Below, in pieces: positions 36,041 through 46,478 of a stretch of 64,000 nucleotides of DNA; positions within the stretch are counted from its first letter, which is position 1; each line of letters begins with the position of its first letter. The position numbers and the translations under genes are program-made. Source of the stretch: Symbiodinium natans (taxonomy: Eukaryota; Sar; Dinophyceae; Suessiales; Symbiodiniaceae); the NCBI GenBank assembly GCA_905221605.1, contig CAJNDS010000462.1, positions 1 to 64,000 on the forward strand, given 5' to 3'. The notes below the pieces were generated by a model. That model made no database searches and had not been told where the DNA came from. It worked only from the letters and a program-made list of their open reading frames with translations.

Positions 36041-37740
36041 CGTACGACTAACGATTTTGACAAACCTCCAGCCGAGAGGCTCCCCGGCTCGACCATGGGT
36101 ACGGTCCCCACTTTTAGTGATCTTATTTGCCTCATCATCTCTTTCTTGTTGCCGTCCCTTTTTTGCTTCCAGTTGTCTGGACCTGGACAATGAAGATGGA
36201 GATCTTATGATAATGGAAATGATTGTCACTGTCTAGAGTCTTGAAGTCTAACAGGTCCCAACGCAATTCAACAGAAGTGAAGATCAGCAGGACGCAGTGC
36301 TAAGCCAGAAATTGACTCCGCCTGGGTGGTTTTGCATTGGGCAGCACGCCCCAAGGAGTGTCTGTTGCCCCCCCTGATTAAAATGGACGCAAGAAAAAGC
36401 TCTGTCAGCATTCTTCCGCACACACTCACATACGTAGGCAAAACATACCTGGCCCGGCCCCATAACGTCTCGTCTTGTCAGCAAGTCTACAAATTCAAAG
36501 GCACAACCGCGGAAGGAGACTCGACCAAGGTTCTCAAAAGACAAACCCAGGACATCGTCCGTTAACGTAAGTCCAAACAGAAAGCTCCTTGACCCGAATG
36601 ACCCACCCTTGAAAGATGTTCAGAACCATTCCAAATGTCAATGTTGTTGGTCATTACAACAGCATTGCAACTCTAGACTGTAGAGTAGTCGTACGTCTGT
36701 TGGTGTTCATCCGCCGGAAAAACGGGAACTGAAACCTTAACTTCAAATCATTCGCACGACCAAACAAACGCAGCCTCCATGACCTCCCGGTTGACGGCGG
36801 TCCACTTGCAGACAGACCGTGAAGGCTTCAACTTATTTCGGGCAAAGCATGCTGCCAGGCTGCTAGCGCCGCACGGAATTAAAAACTGAAAAATATTGGG
36901 AGGATCTAGAAGGGCTTGGAACTAGGGTTTGGAACTGGCTTGACTCAGTCTGCTCAGCTTTGGTTCTTTTGCAACGCCGCTCGAGCACTGCGGACCAAAA
37001 GGCTGGAATAACATATTCAACAACGGCTCAGCGCAATAATTTTAGGGTATCCATGCATCACATTCCTAGGATGAATAAGCACGATTGCAACATGATGATA
37101 ATGACAAACGCTGCGACAAGGAAGAACAACCAGTGTCAACATTATTGCTAGGATGGCCATGTGCCTAGAAAGAAGAGCCGGCCGTCTTTAAGGTCGGAAT
37201 GCTGTTAGTAGACACAAACCGTGATAAAACGTACATGCATTTTGATTGATGCGATAATTCGTGTCCTGTCAGCTTGTTTCAAAGTACAGTTATAAGCTAT
37301 GAAATGTGACGACTGCGTGTACATTGTTTGCCTTTCGACCATGACCCATGGCGGTTTCTGGACATACCGCTCTAAGAAAAGAAATCGAGAACACAATGAG
37401 AAACGCATGAAACTAGATTGGGATGGATATCAAAGCTGGAAGCGAATGCAGCAGTAAAAACTACTGAAACTATAGATGGAAAATAATTACATTACATTAT
37501 GCTAAGTATTAGGTGTTGTATGTTCTATGCTACATATCATATATATATATATGAATATTATGTATTATACAATGCCAACCCCAAACAGTGCAAAGACCAC
37601 AACAGGAGCACGTCGAGATCACTTTACGATTACTTTCAAAGCACTTCAGTTGCATCCCAAGAAAGTACTCCAAGCACTCCATCCCACAAGTATAGATATA
37701 TATATATATATATACATATATGTATATATACTACCTCCCC

Positions 37741-38080
37741 CCCCCTTAGAGTCTAGCAGGTTAAGTGTATATTTGGAAGGTTATGATGTCATACGTGCGA
37801 GGAAAAGGATGCGTGCTCACAGTATTCTCGCGTCCCCGGGGCCTATAGGACATGGTTTTTTTAGCATCAGCCTATGTGCTCGAATGCGTCCTAATCTTAT
37901 GGTTCGAGGCCTACCATCCTTCCTTGTCCATTTTCTGTAGTTGAAGAAACTACGCATATACCCTATATATATATATACATGATGTGGGTACTTCTTATAC
38001 TTTTTCAATGCAATTGGGGGGGCTGCGCCCCCCCCCCCAACCCCCCCGCTTCCCCCAACCCCCCGCTCTTTACTTCTAGA
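37741..38080. other. Spacer after duplication B with poly-C/G hairpin
   Basis: No gene recognised. GGGGGGGCTGCGCCCCCCC at about 38018-38036 is an inverted repeat, followed by more C runs to 38069. Confidence 0.7.
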
Positions 38081-38770
38081 AACAAAAACAGTCTCGTCTC
38101 TACTCCTCCAGAAACACAAGGCAGTCTCGTCTCTACTCTACTGCTTTGATTTTCGAATATAATGAAATACAAAAACAAAACAAGATTCGAGAGGAGCGGA
38201 ATTTAGAAACAAATTCCCAATTCCTTTCTCTCTTCTCCCTTCCTCCCACTCCACATTCTTTCTTCTCCCTTCCTCCCAGTCCCTCGTCTCCAAAATAAAG
38301 TCCCTTCTCTCTTCTCCCCTTCCTCCCACTCCACAATACGCAAATGGGGCTGCGCCCCAGAAACAAAAACATTCTCGTCTCTACTCCTCTTAACTTCGAA
38401 TTATGAAATACAAAAACAAAACAAGATTCGAGGGAGTGTAATTTAGAATAAAGTCTCTCTTCTCCACCATAAGCAAATGGGGGGGCTGCGTCCCCAAAAA
38501 CAAAGCAAGATTCAAGGGGGTGGAATTAAAATGATCTCTTCTCTTCCCACTCCCTCGTCTCTAATTTAACATGAAGTCCCTTCTCTCTTCTCCCCTTCCT
38601 CCCACCAATAAGCTCTTTACTTTTAAAAACAAAAGTAGTCTCTACTCCTCTAATTTTCAAACACAAAAACAAAACAAGGTTCGAAGGGAGTGGAATTTAG
38701 AATACATTCCCTTCTCCTACCAAGCAGTAAATGAAGAGGCTGCACCCCCCAATAACTTTTAGAAACATCT
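38081..38770 (+). repeat. Tandem ~110-190-bp repeat family (plus orientation)
   Basis: About four to five diverged units made of a CTACTCCTCT part, an AAAACAAAACAAGATTCGAG part, a GGAGTGGAATTTAGAATAAA part and a CCCTTCTCTCTTCTCCCCTT part, with recurring 'ATGGGGCTGCGCCCC' hairpins. It shares its core with the inverted family at 51940-52500. Confidence 0.85.
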
Positions 38771-38845
38771 CTGCTCCTCTGATCTTCAAAATGTCGACCT
38801 CAGTGTCTCCACCACTTTACCAGACATCAAAATAAGGATAACAAG

Positions 38846-39290
38846 AAACTGAGGTGTTTCTCAACCAACCTCTAGACTCGAACAACAAGGAAGACGAGCG
38901 CAGGCAACCCTCGCTTCTTTTTTCCAAGGTATTGCTTCAGGCGTTGGCTGTTCAAAGAGACAGGCAGGCAGCTGAGAGGCCGTGAGGCAGGGCCACAGCA
39001 GGCACGGCTCTTTGACCCAGGCACCCCCGTAATCCAACCGATTTGGGATGGATTTACCAAAAAACGGGGAGGGCCGGAGGGAAACGTTTGCACGCGTTAG
39101 AAGGCAGAGTTGAGAAACACACAGGAACAACAAACCTGAAGCGTTTCTCAACCAACCTCTAGACTCGAACAACGAAGAAGACGAGCGCAGGCAACCCTCG
39201 CTTCCTTTTTCCAAGGTATTGCTTCAGGCGAGGCAGGCAGCTGAGAGGCCCTGAGGACAGCGGGCAGGGCTCTTTGACCCAGGCACCCCC
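38846..39290. repeat. ~290-bp tandem duplication
   Basis: The segment beginning GTTTCTCAACCAACCTCTAG occurs at about 38855 and again at about 39145. The second copy lacks an internal piece after 'GCTTCAGGCG'. Confidence 0.9.
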
Positions 39291-39563
39291 ACTTTAGCGG
39301 CCTGAAGCAGACCGGAAACAACTAAGCTCCACACCCCCACCGCGTGCGGTATGCGCCTTAGTTGCAAAGCAGGCCAAAGGCGAACAACCCAGGTTGTTGA
39401 CAGACGTGCGGCCTCCTTTCTTCAGAGGTCTCAAGGAGGCGCTGCGGCTCCAGGGGGCGTCTGGCGGCTCAAAGCTGAGGCAGTCAGCGCAGGCCGCGAA
39501 GTCTGCAAGGCGGAAACGGAGGCGTTGGTGCTCCCGACCCACAACCGCCTCGAGTCGGTCGAC
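39291..39563. other. Flank of the DIRS-like remnant
   Basis: On the minus strand this follows the RNase H-like part. It may contain the rest of the element, but no motif was recognised. Confidence 0.4.
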
Positions 39564-40850
39564 TCAAGAACTTGTGTGAGGTCTGGCTGTGGTAAACAAC
39601 TTGGCTACGCCTGCTTCCGTCAGCACGTTGTCTGAATCTGTGGGAATGGCAAAGCGCTGACCCGTTATGCCGAGACGTCTCTTGGCCAGCATCGCCAAGG
39701 CCAAGTGAGCTATCGTCTCGAAGCAGGCAATGTACCTTTGAGGCTCCTTGGTTAGGAAAGGCCAGGAACGGACCAGATTTACAGAACCAGGCAAAGGAGT
39801 CGCTCAGGGCGAACCAACCCCCTATACCTATGGTATCGCCTTCTGCCATGGCATCTGCGGCTGCCAGGCTAGCTCGCAAATGTGGAATCCGAAGTGGCAC
39901 CGCTGGGCAAAAGGTGAGGCACTGCATGAGCCAATGGATGCTGTCATTCCGCAGCACTACCTTCTGGGCTTTGGGGTCAGCCACCCTGAGCCAGGTGACC
40001 GCAGCCGAGGCAGGCACAGGAGGCATGTCCGCTTTGCAACTGACAAAGCGTTCATTGGGAGGCTCAGGGCAGGGACTGACTTGGTAATCACTCCTTGGAG
40101 TTGAGTGCGAACAGGAGTTGTTGCCAGAGGCGAGCAGGCACGCTGTACATAGTGCCTGGCGGACTATGCAGATCGGAGTAAAGAGGCGACGTGAAGGAAC
40201 GAAGGTGAGTGCTGAGGCTGGTGGCCCACATTGGCAGCTTTCGAGGTCTTTGCGAGAGGCATGCCTAGACTCTCGAAGGCTCTGCAACTGTTGGAGGAGC
40301 TTGTGAAGTTTAGAGGCTTGAAGCTCGACGACCTCAGCCCTGAAGTTGAACTTCCATCCACACCAGACCAGGCTATCTCCCAGGAAGACTTTTTTCCAGG
40401 AGATGGGCACCTGCAGGATTGTCAGGCAGGCAACTAATGAAGCAAACTGGTTGGCTGAGTTGGCGCGACGCAGGTTGGCCAGGAGGTCGTCCACGTAGAG
40501 CTAGAGGCGGTGAGGCAGGGCCGACATGAACCCGTGAAGGAGGCGTAGGACGAGGCCTCCTGCCACCAGTAGGCTGAGAAACGGACGCCAAAATGGCATA
40601 CTTTGTAATAGTATAGGCGTCCTTGGAAACGGAAAAGAAGAAGGCCCCTGTCCGTAACTTTAACCATGACTCGCTTATGGGCTGCTTTGACGTCCAGGCT
40701 GGCACCTGACCAGAGGCTGTGCGCGTCATCTGGCTGAAAGGCAGCGCGGACGTCGGCCGCCGAAGACATGACGACCCTTTCAGGCAGGGCGCATGGAGGG
40801 CAGATGGTACTGTCGATCGGACTCCCTCGCAATCGCAGTTGCCCAGACAT
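39564..40850 (-). pseudogene. Decayed DIRS/dinoflagellate-type reverse transcriptase with RNase H-like tail
   Basis: On the minus strand, RT motif A is in SLDVKAAHKRVMV (Asp codon 40692-40694), followed by GRLYYYKVCHFGVRFSAYWW (motif B region). A frameshift then leads to GLVLRLLHGFM and a premature TAG at 40501-40503, one codon before motif C YVDD (40486-40497). Next come LVWCGWKFNF, a KLHKLLQQL helix and RHASRKDLES, then WLMQCL and AADAMAEGDTIGIGGW (Asp 39853-39855). A second frameshift near 39770 continues as WPFLTKEPQRYIACFETIAH and PTDSDN, supplying Glu and Asp of an RNase H-like fold. The order and motif style match RTs that are abundant in dinoflagellate genomes and related to DIRS/Ngaro elements. 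A tyrosine recombinase was not found. Two frameshifts and a stop make it inactive. Confidence 0.75.
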
Positions 40851-41160
40851 CTCCCAGGACCGTCACAAAGCCCTTCGCCACGGCATGAGCCTTGTCAACC
40901 CCAAGTCATATGGCTGGATGACCCGGACATCGAGGCCCTCAACTACTCCGACTTGTCCAGTGACTCTCCGATCATGGAAACTTGGACACGGGAGTCGCAT
41001 ACCATTGAGCTCCGAGATGTCAAAGGCAGACATCCCTCGGAACCTGATTCTGCAGATGAGCATGAATATGTGGGCAAAGAGCATCTTCGTGACAGGGAAG
41101 CTCGAGACAAACAGAGAAGGAGGCAAAAGCCTAGGGTACTACGGCAACCAGCTCTGCGCC
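40851..41160. other. Upstream flank of the RT remnant
   Basis: A minus-strand frame (40863-41126) may be the upstream part of the same decayed element. No motif is recognised. Confidence 0.4.
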
Positions 41161-41163
41161 ATA

Positions 41164-41490
41164 AACATATATATATAACATATAACATATAACATATAAC
41201 ATATAACATATAACATATAACATATAACATATAACATATAACATATAACATATAACATATAACATATAACACATAACATATAACATATAACACATAACAT
41301 ATAACATATAACATATAACATATAACATATAACATATAACATATAACATATAACATATAACATATAACATATAACATATAACATATAACATATAACATAT
41401 AACATATATAACATATACAGCATATATAACATATATAACATATATAACATATATAACATATATAACATATATAACATATAGCATATAACA
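41164..41490. repeat. (ATAACAT)n heptamer then (ATATATAAC)n nonamer array
   Basis: About 34 heptamers with a few C substitutions, changing at about 41400 into nonamers, then degenerating by 41520. Met/Tyr/Cys/Val-type frames across it are repeat artefacts. Confidence 0.97.
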
Positions 41491-41873
41491 CACAGCATAT
41501 AGAACATATGTAACATATGTATACGTATATTGCTCGGGGGCCTGAAGCTTATTGCCAACATGGAAGGCTTACGCAGTTCCTGGGGTCGGGGGGCGGCTTC
41601 TTCTTCAGCCCAGCATTCCTTCCTTAATTTGTGCTTTTTTCGGCCAAGTACTCTCTTGCATGCCTACGACTCAACGCACTTTGCTATCGGGGTTCCCTAC
41701 TTCGTCTTCGTCGTAAGCGGTGCTGTTTTCACTTCCGACTCGACCCACAACTCGACCCACAAGACCGACCTACAGTGCACCGCAAATTCTTCTATTTTTT
41801 GGCGCTTTCCAGACTGCTCCAACAATTTATATCCATCCAAGGCAGGCAGCACTTAAACTTGGCAGAGGTTGAA

Positions 41874-42446
41874 ATGCAGCGCGGCTTGCTGGATGCAAAG
41901 TCCTTTCAAGCAATGGGCGATGGCAGCAGAGAACCTGCTTGGCCATCGTTCTCTTTGTCTTCTTGGAAACATTTTGTTGCAAAAGCAGCGCTGTCCAGAT
42001 CAGAATTTATCCAGCGTTGCGCGCTCGTTGGGTTCAGGAAAAAGAAATCAAGTGTTTGCGACTCTACTTTTAACAGAGAGGGCGGAAGTTCCGCCATCGT
42101 TTCTGTTCCATCTGTTCTGCACAGTATACCGAGGAGGCCACGCACAAGCGGACGTGACTTTTGCACACAAAAGCGGACCCAGAATCTGGCCTCGGAACAA
42201 TTTCCTGCGCAAAGACCCGGAGCACATATGGAAAACCTACTCCTGCGGAAAAATACAGCTGGGTTAGCCCCAGCGGCTCCTGGCTGCCTGGCCGCGTCAC
42301 TTCTGATTCTCCCTGCCATCAGCATCCACCTCCACAACCTCACCTGGCAGCGCTGCAAAGCCGCACGACACACTGCGCCGCTTGCATCTTGCCTATCTGG
42401 ACGAGCGCCGACCGCATCATGTGACAAATTCCAAAGTTTGAAGTAA
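41874..42446 (+). CDS. Hypothetical ORF spanning the C1 boundary
   Basis: A 190-codon ATG frame starting MQRGLLDAKSFQAMGDG (open upstream to 41631 without ATG). Its last ~107 codons lie inside the C1 duplication and are repeated unchanged at 46477-46794 without the N-terminal part. An overlapping frame (41869-42267) is also open, so coding status is doubtful. No domain is recognised. Confidence 0.2.
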   Translation: MQRGLLDAKSFQAMGDGSREPAWPSFSLSSWKHFVAKAALSRSEFIQRCALVGFRKKKSSVCDSTFNREGGSSAIVSVPSVLHSIPRRPRTSGRDFCTQKRTQNLASEQFPAQRPGAHMENLLLRKNTAGLAPAAPGCLAASLLILPAISIHLHNLTWQRCKAARHTAPLASCLSGRAPTASCDKFQSLK

Positions 42447-44220
42447 CGCTGAGGAAATCCATGGTGCCATGGAAGCTCATGGAAACCCTCGCTGAAGCTT
42501 CTAACATCTTTTTCCAAAGCCGTGCAAAGCATGAGAAAACCAATCGAAACCCCGCGGAGATTTTGCAGGAACCCTCACAAAGCTGAACTGGAAGCTTCAA
42601 AGACCTGCGCACGACCTATATAAGAAAACCCACAGAAACCCCGCGGAAACCCTCACACAGCCCTAAGAAACCCACGGAAACCCCTTCAAAGCTGTCAAAA
42701 ACCATGGAAAACCCACGGTAACCTTCACAAGACATTAGAAAAACCTTCCGAGAGCTTCAAAAACCTACGCAAAATCTAACAAAACCCACTGAAACCCCGC
42801 AAACCTTAAGAAAACCCCAGGGAAACCATCTGAAAGCTTTTAAAAAACCAAGGCAAAACTTGACAAAACCCACGGACATCCGCGGAAACCCTCACAAAAC
42901 TTTAGAGAAATTCAAGGAAAACCTCCGGAAAGTTCAAAAACTGCACGAAATCCCACGGAAACCCTCACGAAACTTTTGAGGAACCTACCAAAACCATCCA
43001 ATAGGTTTTAACACATGCACGAAATCTAAGGAAACCCACGGAAACCCTCAGAAACCCCGCGGAAACCCTCGCGAAACTGTAGGGAAACCCAGGGAAACCC
43101 TCCAGAAGCTTAACAAACATGAACGGAAACCCTGCGGAAACCCCTTTATCAGGACTGGATTCACCCTTTGGCAATTTACAAAGTTATTAAAGGACAGGTG
43201 CAGGAAACCCGCCACCCAATCACCGCACGCCAATGTCAGTATTATACTACCGGTCGTCCCCTAAAGGGCGAAGGACGCAAGAGGTGTTCTTCTGCTTCTG
43301 GCGAGGACCTGTGTCAACCGGAGCGCCGAAGCTGGGGCATGCCTGCCATACGAATCAATGGTCGCTGACCGTCTAAGAAGCACTTCGCACCTTCAGGCAG
43401 AACGTCAAGGTACACATTGGTCTTTCACCAATCGGGTTCAGAAAAAGGAATACAGTCTACGTCTGCCTGGCTTCACCGTCCACGTCACAACTTGCTATAG
43501 AACAAGACTGACTTCCTGCCTCAGGGTTCATATCAGACTCAACCCAAGGACCTGACTGAAGGCATGACTGGTTTCTTGCACCCAAAGCTTTGACCCCGCG
43601 CATGGCTGTTGCTACAACCATACACAGCTAGGCCACCAAGCAGCGCACGGATGAGCTTGGACACCTCCGGCCGCGCACCGGCCGGCCGCGCCTGCGCCCC
43701 GCAACGAATGTGAAGCCTCTCGCATCGCCAAAAATCGGCCTTGAAGACCTCGGCAACCTCCTCCACTGAGTACTTCGCTGAGCGAGTTGCGAAGGGCTTG
43801 CGACACCTTGGAAGCACAAACATGGACCCTACGGACTATGTCTGGGCACTTTTTTCGGCCAACAAATCAGGCTCCGACGTGGCAGACATGGCGCAAGTAC
43901 GCAAGCTGTGGCCTAGGAGCTGCTTGAGGCAAGAGAGCGCTCAGCGAGCAGCGGCTCAGATGCAATCTGTTGAAGACACATGGCCCGTAGGCGCAAAAAT
44001 TAGCAAAAGTCTCTGAGAGTCTTGCAGATCTCAAGGCACCTTGAAAAAACAATCCGGCACAAAATCCAGCAAAACAGGTCTACGTGCAAACAAAAGCAAA
44101 AGTACATTGCAAAAATAGCAAACAAACGCAAAACAACGCAAATCTCCGAAATCTCCTGTAAACAAGGAACAACATTTAGGGCTGCTAAACACAAGCTAAA
44201 AGACAACCGCATGAAAGTGG
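42127..44220. repeat. Direct duplication copy C1 (2.1 kb)
   Basis: Matches 46477-48571. No difference was seen over about the first 1.2 kb; roughly a dozen substitutions or single-base indels were seen in the last 0.9 kb. The edges are sharp: ACCGAGGAGGCC on the left, ATGAAAGTGGC on the right. Confidence 0.95.
42430..43160. repeat. Degenerate AAACCCACGGAAACCCTCAC repeat (in C1)
   Basis: Irregular recurrence of AAACCC(A/G)CGGAAACCCT-type words with 25-60-bp spacing. The minus strand reads repeated GF-rich peptide (GFPGFPYSFARVSAGF). Repeated identically in C2 at about 46778-47508. Confidence 0.85.
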
Positions 44221-44390
44221 CCTCCACAGTTGCAGCTCCCTTTCTGCTGCAGCATTACAAAAGCAAGCAGCTGCTTCGGACAAGCCCCTGATCCCCAAGC
44301 TTATGTTCTGCACGCTGCTCCCCAAGGCTCCTGGAACAAGGGCAGGCGCAGGCACGCTGCCAGCGGCGTGAGCCCAGGGCTCAAACTTGC

Positions 44391-44433
44391 GACCCCAAAA
44401 ATGGGGCCGTCTCGCGGCCCCAAAAATGGGGCC
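44391..44433. repeat. Inverted repeat common to all array units
   Basis: GACCCCAAAAATGGGGCCG, TCTCG, CGGCCCCAAAAATGGGGCC: paired GGGGCCG/CGGCCCC and outer CCCC/GGGG with an unpaired A/T middle. Related in sequence to the L-specific palindrome. Confidence 0.8.
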
Positions 44434-44492
44434 ACGAAATGCACCCAGCTTCCCTTATTATAATGTGTAAATACATGAAAAGGCTGGAACTG

Positions 44493-44546
44493 CGACCCCA
44501 AAATTGGGGCCGCCTGGCGGCCCCAATTTTGGTGTCGCTAAATCTG
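44493..44546. repeat. 54-bp palindrome block specific to L units
   Basis: Core CGACCCCAAAATTGGGGCCG with an inverted partner gives 22-bp arms (21 of 22 paired) around one central base. The block is bounded by CTG on both sides: AACTG before it, ending in AATCTG. Repeats occur in the third and fifth units. It looks like a precise insertion, or a precise loss from S units. Confidence 0.9.
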
Positions 44547-46478
44547 CATTTTTCGAGCCCCTGCGCTCCCCAGATTGCGACGCTACAGCAACTCTGACCC
44601 ACAGGCAAGCTCCTAGCGTGGAGATTTTTTTTTTAAAGAACAACGACCCCCCACAGGCAGCTTTCTTGCGGAAGTGATCAACATAATAGAAACGGGCACC
44701 GTTGCAGCTCCCTTTCTGCTGCAGCATTACAAAAGCAAGCAGCTGCTTCGGACAAGCCCCTGATCCCCAAGCTTATGTTCTGCACGCTGCTCCCCAAGGC
44801 TCCTGGAACAAGGGCAGGCGCAGGCACGCTGCCAGCGGCGTGAGCCCAGGGCTCAAACTTGCGACCCCAAAAATGGGGCCGTCTCGCGGCCCCAAAAATG
44901 GGGCCACGAAATGCACCCAGCTTCCCTTATTATAATGTGTAAATACATGAAAAGGCTGGAACTGCATTTTTCGAGCCCCTGCGCTCCCCAGATTGCGACG
45001 CTACAGCAACTCTGACCCACAGGCAAGCTCCTAGCGTGGAGATTTTTTTTTAAAGAACAACGACCCCCCACAGGCAGCTTTCTTGCGGAAGTGATCAACA
45101 TAATAGAAACGGGCACAGTTGCAGCTCCCTTTCTGCTGCAGCATTACAAAAGCAAGCAGCTGCTTCGGACAAGCCCCTGATCCCCAAGCTTATGTTCTGC
45201 ACGCTGCTCCCCAAGGCTCCTGGAACAAGGGCAGGCGCAGGCACGCTGCCAGCGGCGTGAGCCCAGGGCTCAAACTTGCGACCCCAAAAATGGGGCCGTC
45301 TCGCGGCCCCAAAAATGGGGCCACGAAATGCACCCAGCTTCCCTTATTATAATGTGTAAATACATGAAAAGGCTGGAACTGCGACCCCAAAATTGGGGCC
45401 GCCTGGCGGCCCCAATTTTGGTGTCGCTAAATCTGCATTTTTCGAGCCCCTGCGCTCCCCAGATTGCGACGCTACAGCAACTCTGACCCACAGGCAAGCT
45501 CCTAGCGTGGAGATTTTTTTTTTAAAGAACAACGACCCCCCACAGGCAGCTTTCTTGCGGAAGTGATCAACATAATAGAAACGGGCACCGTTGCAGCTCC
45601 CTTTCTGCTGCAGCATTACAAAAGCAAGCAGCTGCTTCGGACAAGCCCCTGATCCCCAAGCTTATGTTCTGCACGCTGCTCCCCAAGGCTCCTGGAACAA
45701 GGGCAGGCGCAGGCACGCTGCCAGCGGCGTGAGCCCAGGGCTCAAACTTGCGACCCCAAAAATGGGGCCGTCTCGCGGCCCCAAAAATGGGGCCACGAAA
45801 TGCACCCAGCTTCCCTTATTATAATGTGTAAATACATGAAAAGGCTGGAACTGCATTTTTCGAGCCCCTGCGCTCCCCAGATTGCGACGCTACAGCAACT
45901 CTGACCCACAGGCAAGCTCCTAGCGTGGAGATTTTTTTTTAAAGAACAACGACCCCCCACAGGCAGCTTTCTTGCGGAAGTGATCAACATAATAGAAACG
46001 GGCACAGTTGCAGCTCCCTTTCTGCTGCAGCATTACAAAAGCAAGCAGCTGCTTCGGACAAGCCCCTGATCCCCAAGCTTATGTTCTGCACGCTGCTCCC
46101 CAAGGCTCCTGGAACAAGGGCAGGCGCAGGCACGCTGCCAGCGGCGTGAGCCCAGGGCTCAAACTTGCGACCCCAAAAATGGGGCCGTCTCGCGGCCCCA
46201 AAAATGGGGCCACGAAATGCACCCAGCTTCCCTTATTATAATGTGTAAATACATGAAAAGGCTGGAACTGCGACCCCAAAATTGGGGCCGCCTGGCGGCC
46301 CCAATTTTGGTGTCGCTAAATCTGCATTTTTCGAGCCCCTGCGCTCCCCAGATTGCGACGCTACAGCAACTCTGACCCACAGGCAAGCTCCTAGCGTGGA
46401 GATTTTTTTTTTAAAGAACAACGACCCCCCACAGGCAGCTTTCTTGCGGAAGTGATCAACATAATAGAAACGGGCACC

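Larger units (their letters stand above)
25309..37740. repeat. Segmental duplication copy B
   Basis: Same order and orientation as copy A (3097-16735). B-specific parts are a 92-bp block at about 26518-26609, amplification of the 270-bp repeat, and an 890-bp segment (35155-36040) where copy A has telomere-like islands. It lacks the 1.17-kb block found in A. Confidence 0.92.
44229..46478. repeat. Five-unit array alternating 472-bp (L) and 417-bp (S) units
   Basis: Units start at 44229 (L), 44701 (S), 45118 (L), 45590 (S) and 46007 (L), each with GTTGCAGCTCCCTTTCTGCT, and end at 46478. L and S alternate strictly, making an 889-bp higher-order unit. L has 54 extra bases holding a 45-bp palindrome, and one extra T. 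Corresponding units appear identical, including their open frames, which implies very recent amplification or an assembly effect. Confidence 0.97.

Noticed and set aside
41131-41561. Tyr/Met/Cys/Val repeat proteins on the minus strand
   Set aside because: Three overlapping frames over an ATAACAT heptamer array; repeat artefact.
44493-44546. CCCCAAAA words as ciliate-type telomere sequence
   Set aside because: They occur once per unit within a palindrome, not in tandem; no relation to a C4A4 telomere array.
44230-46386. Repeated 77-codon and 75-89-codon frames in each array unit
   Set aside because: Identical because the DNA units are identical; overlapping frames on both strands and palindromic content make coding unlikely.
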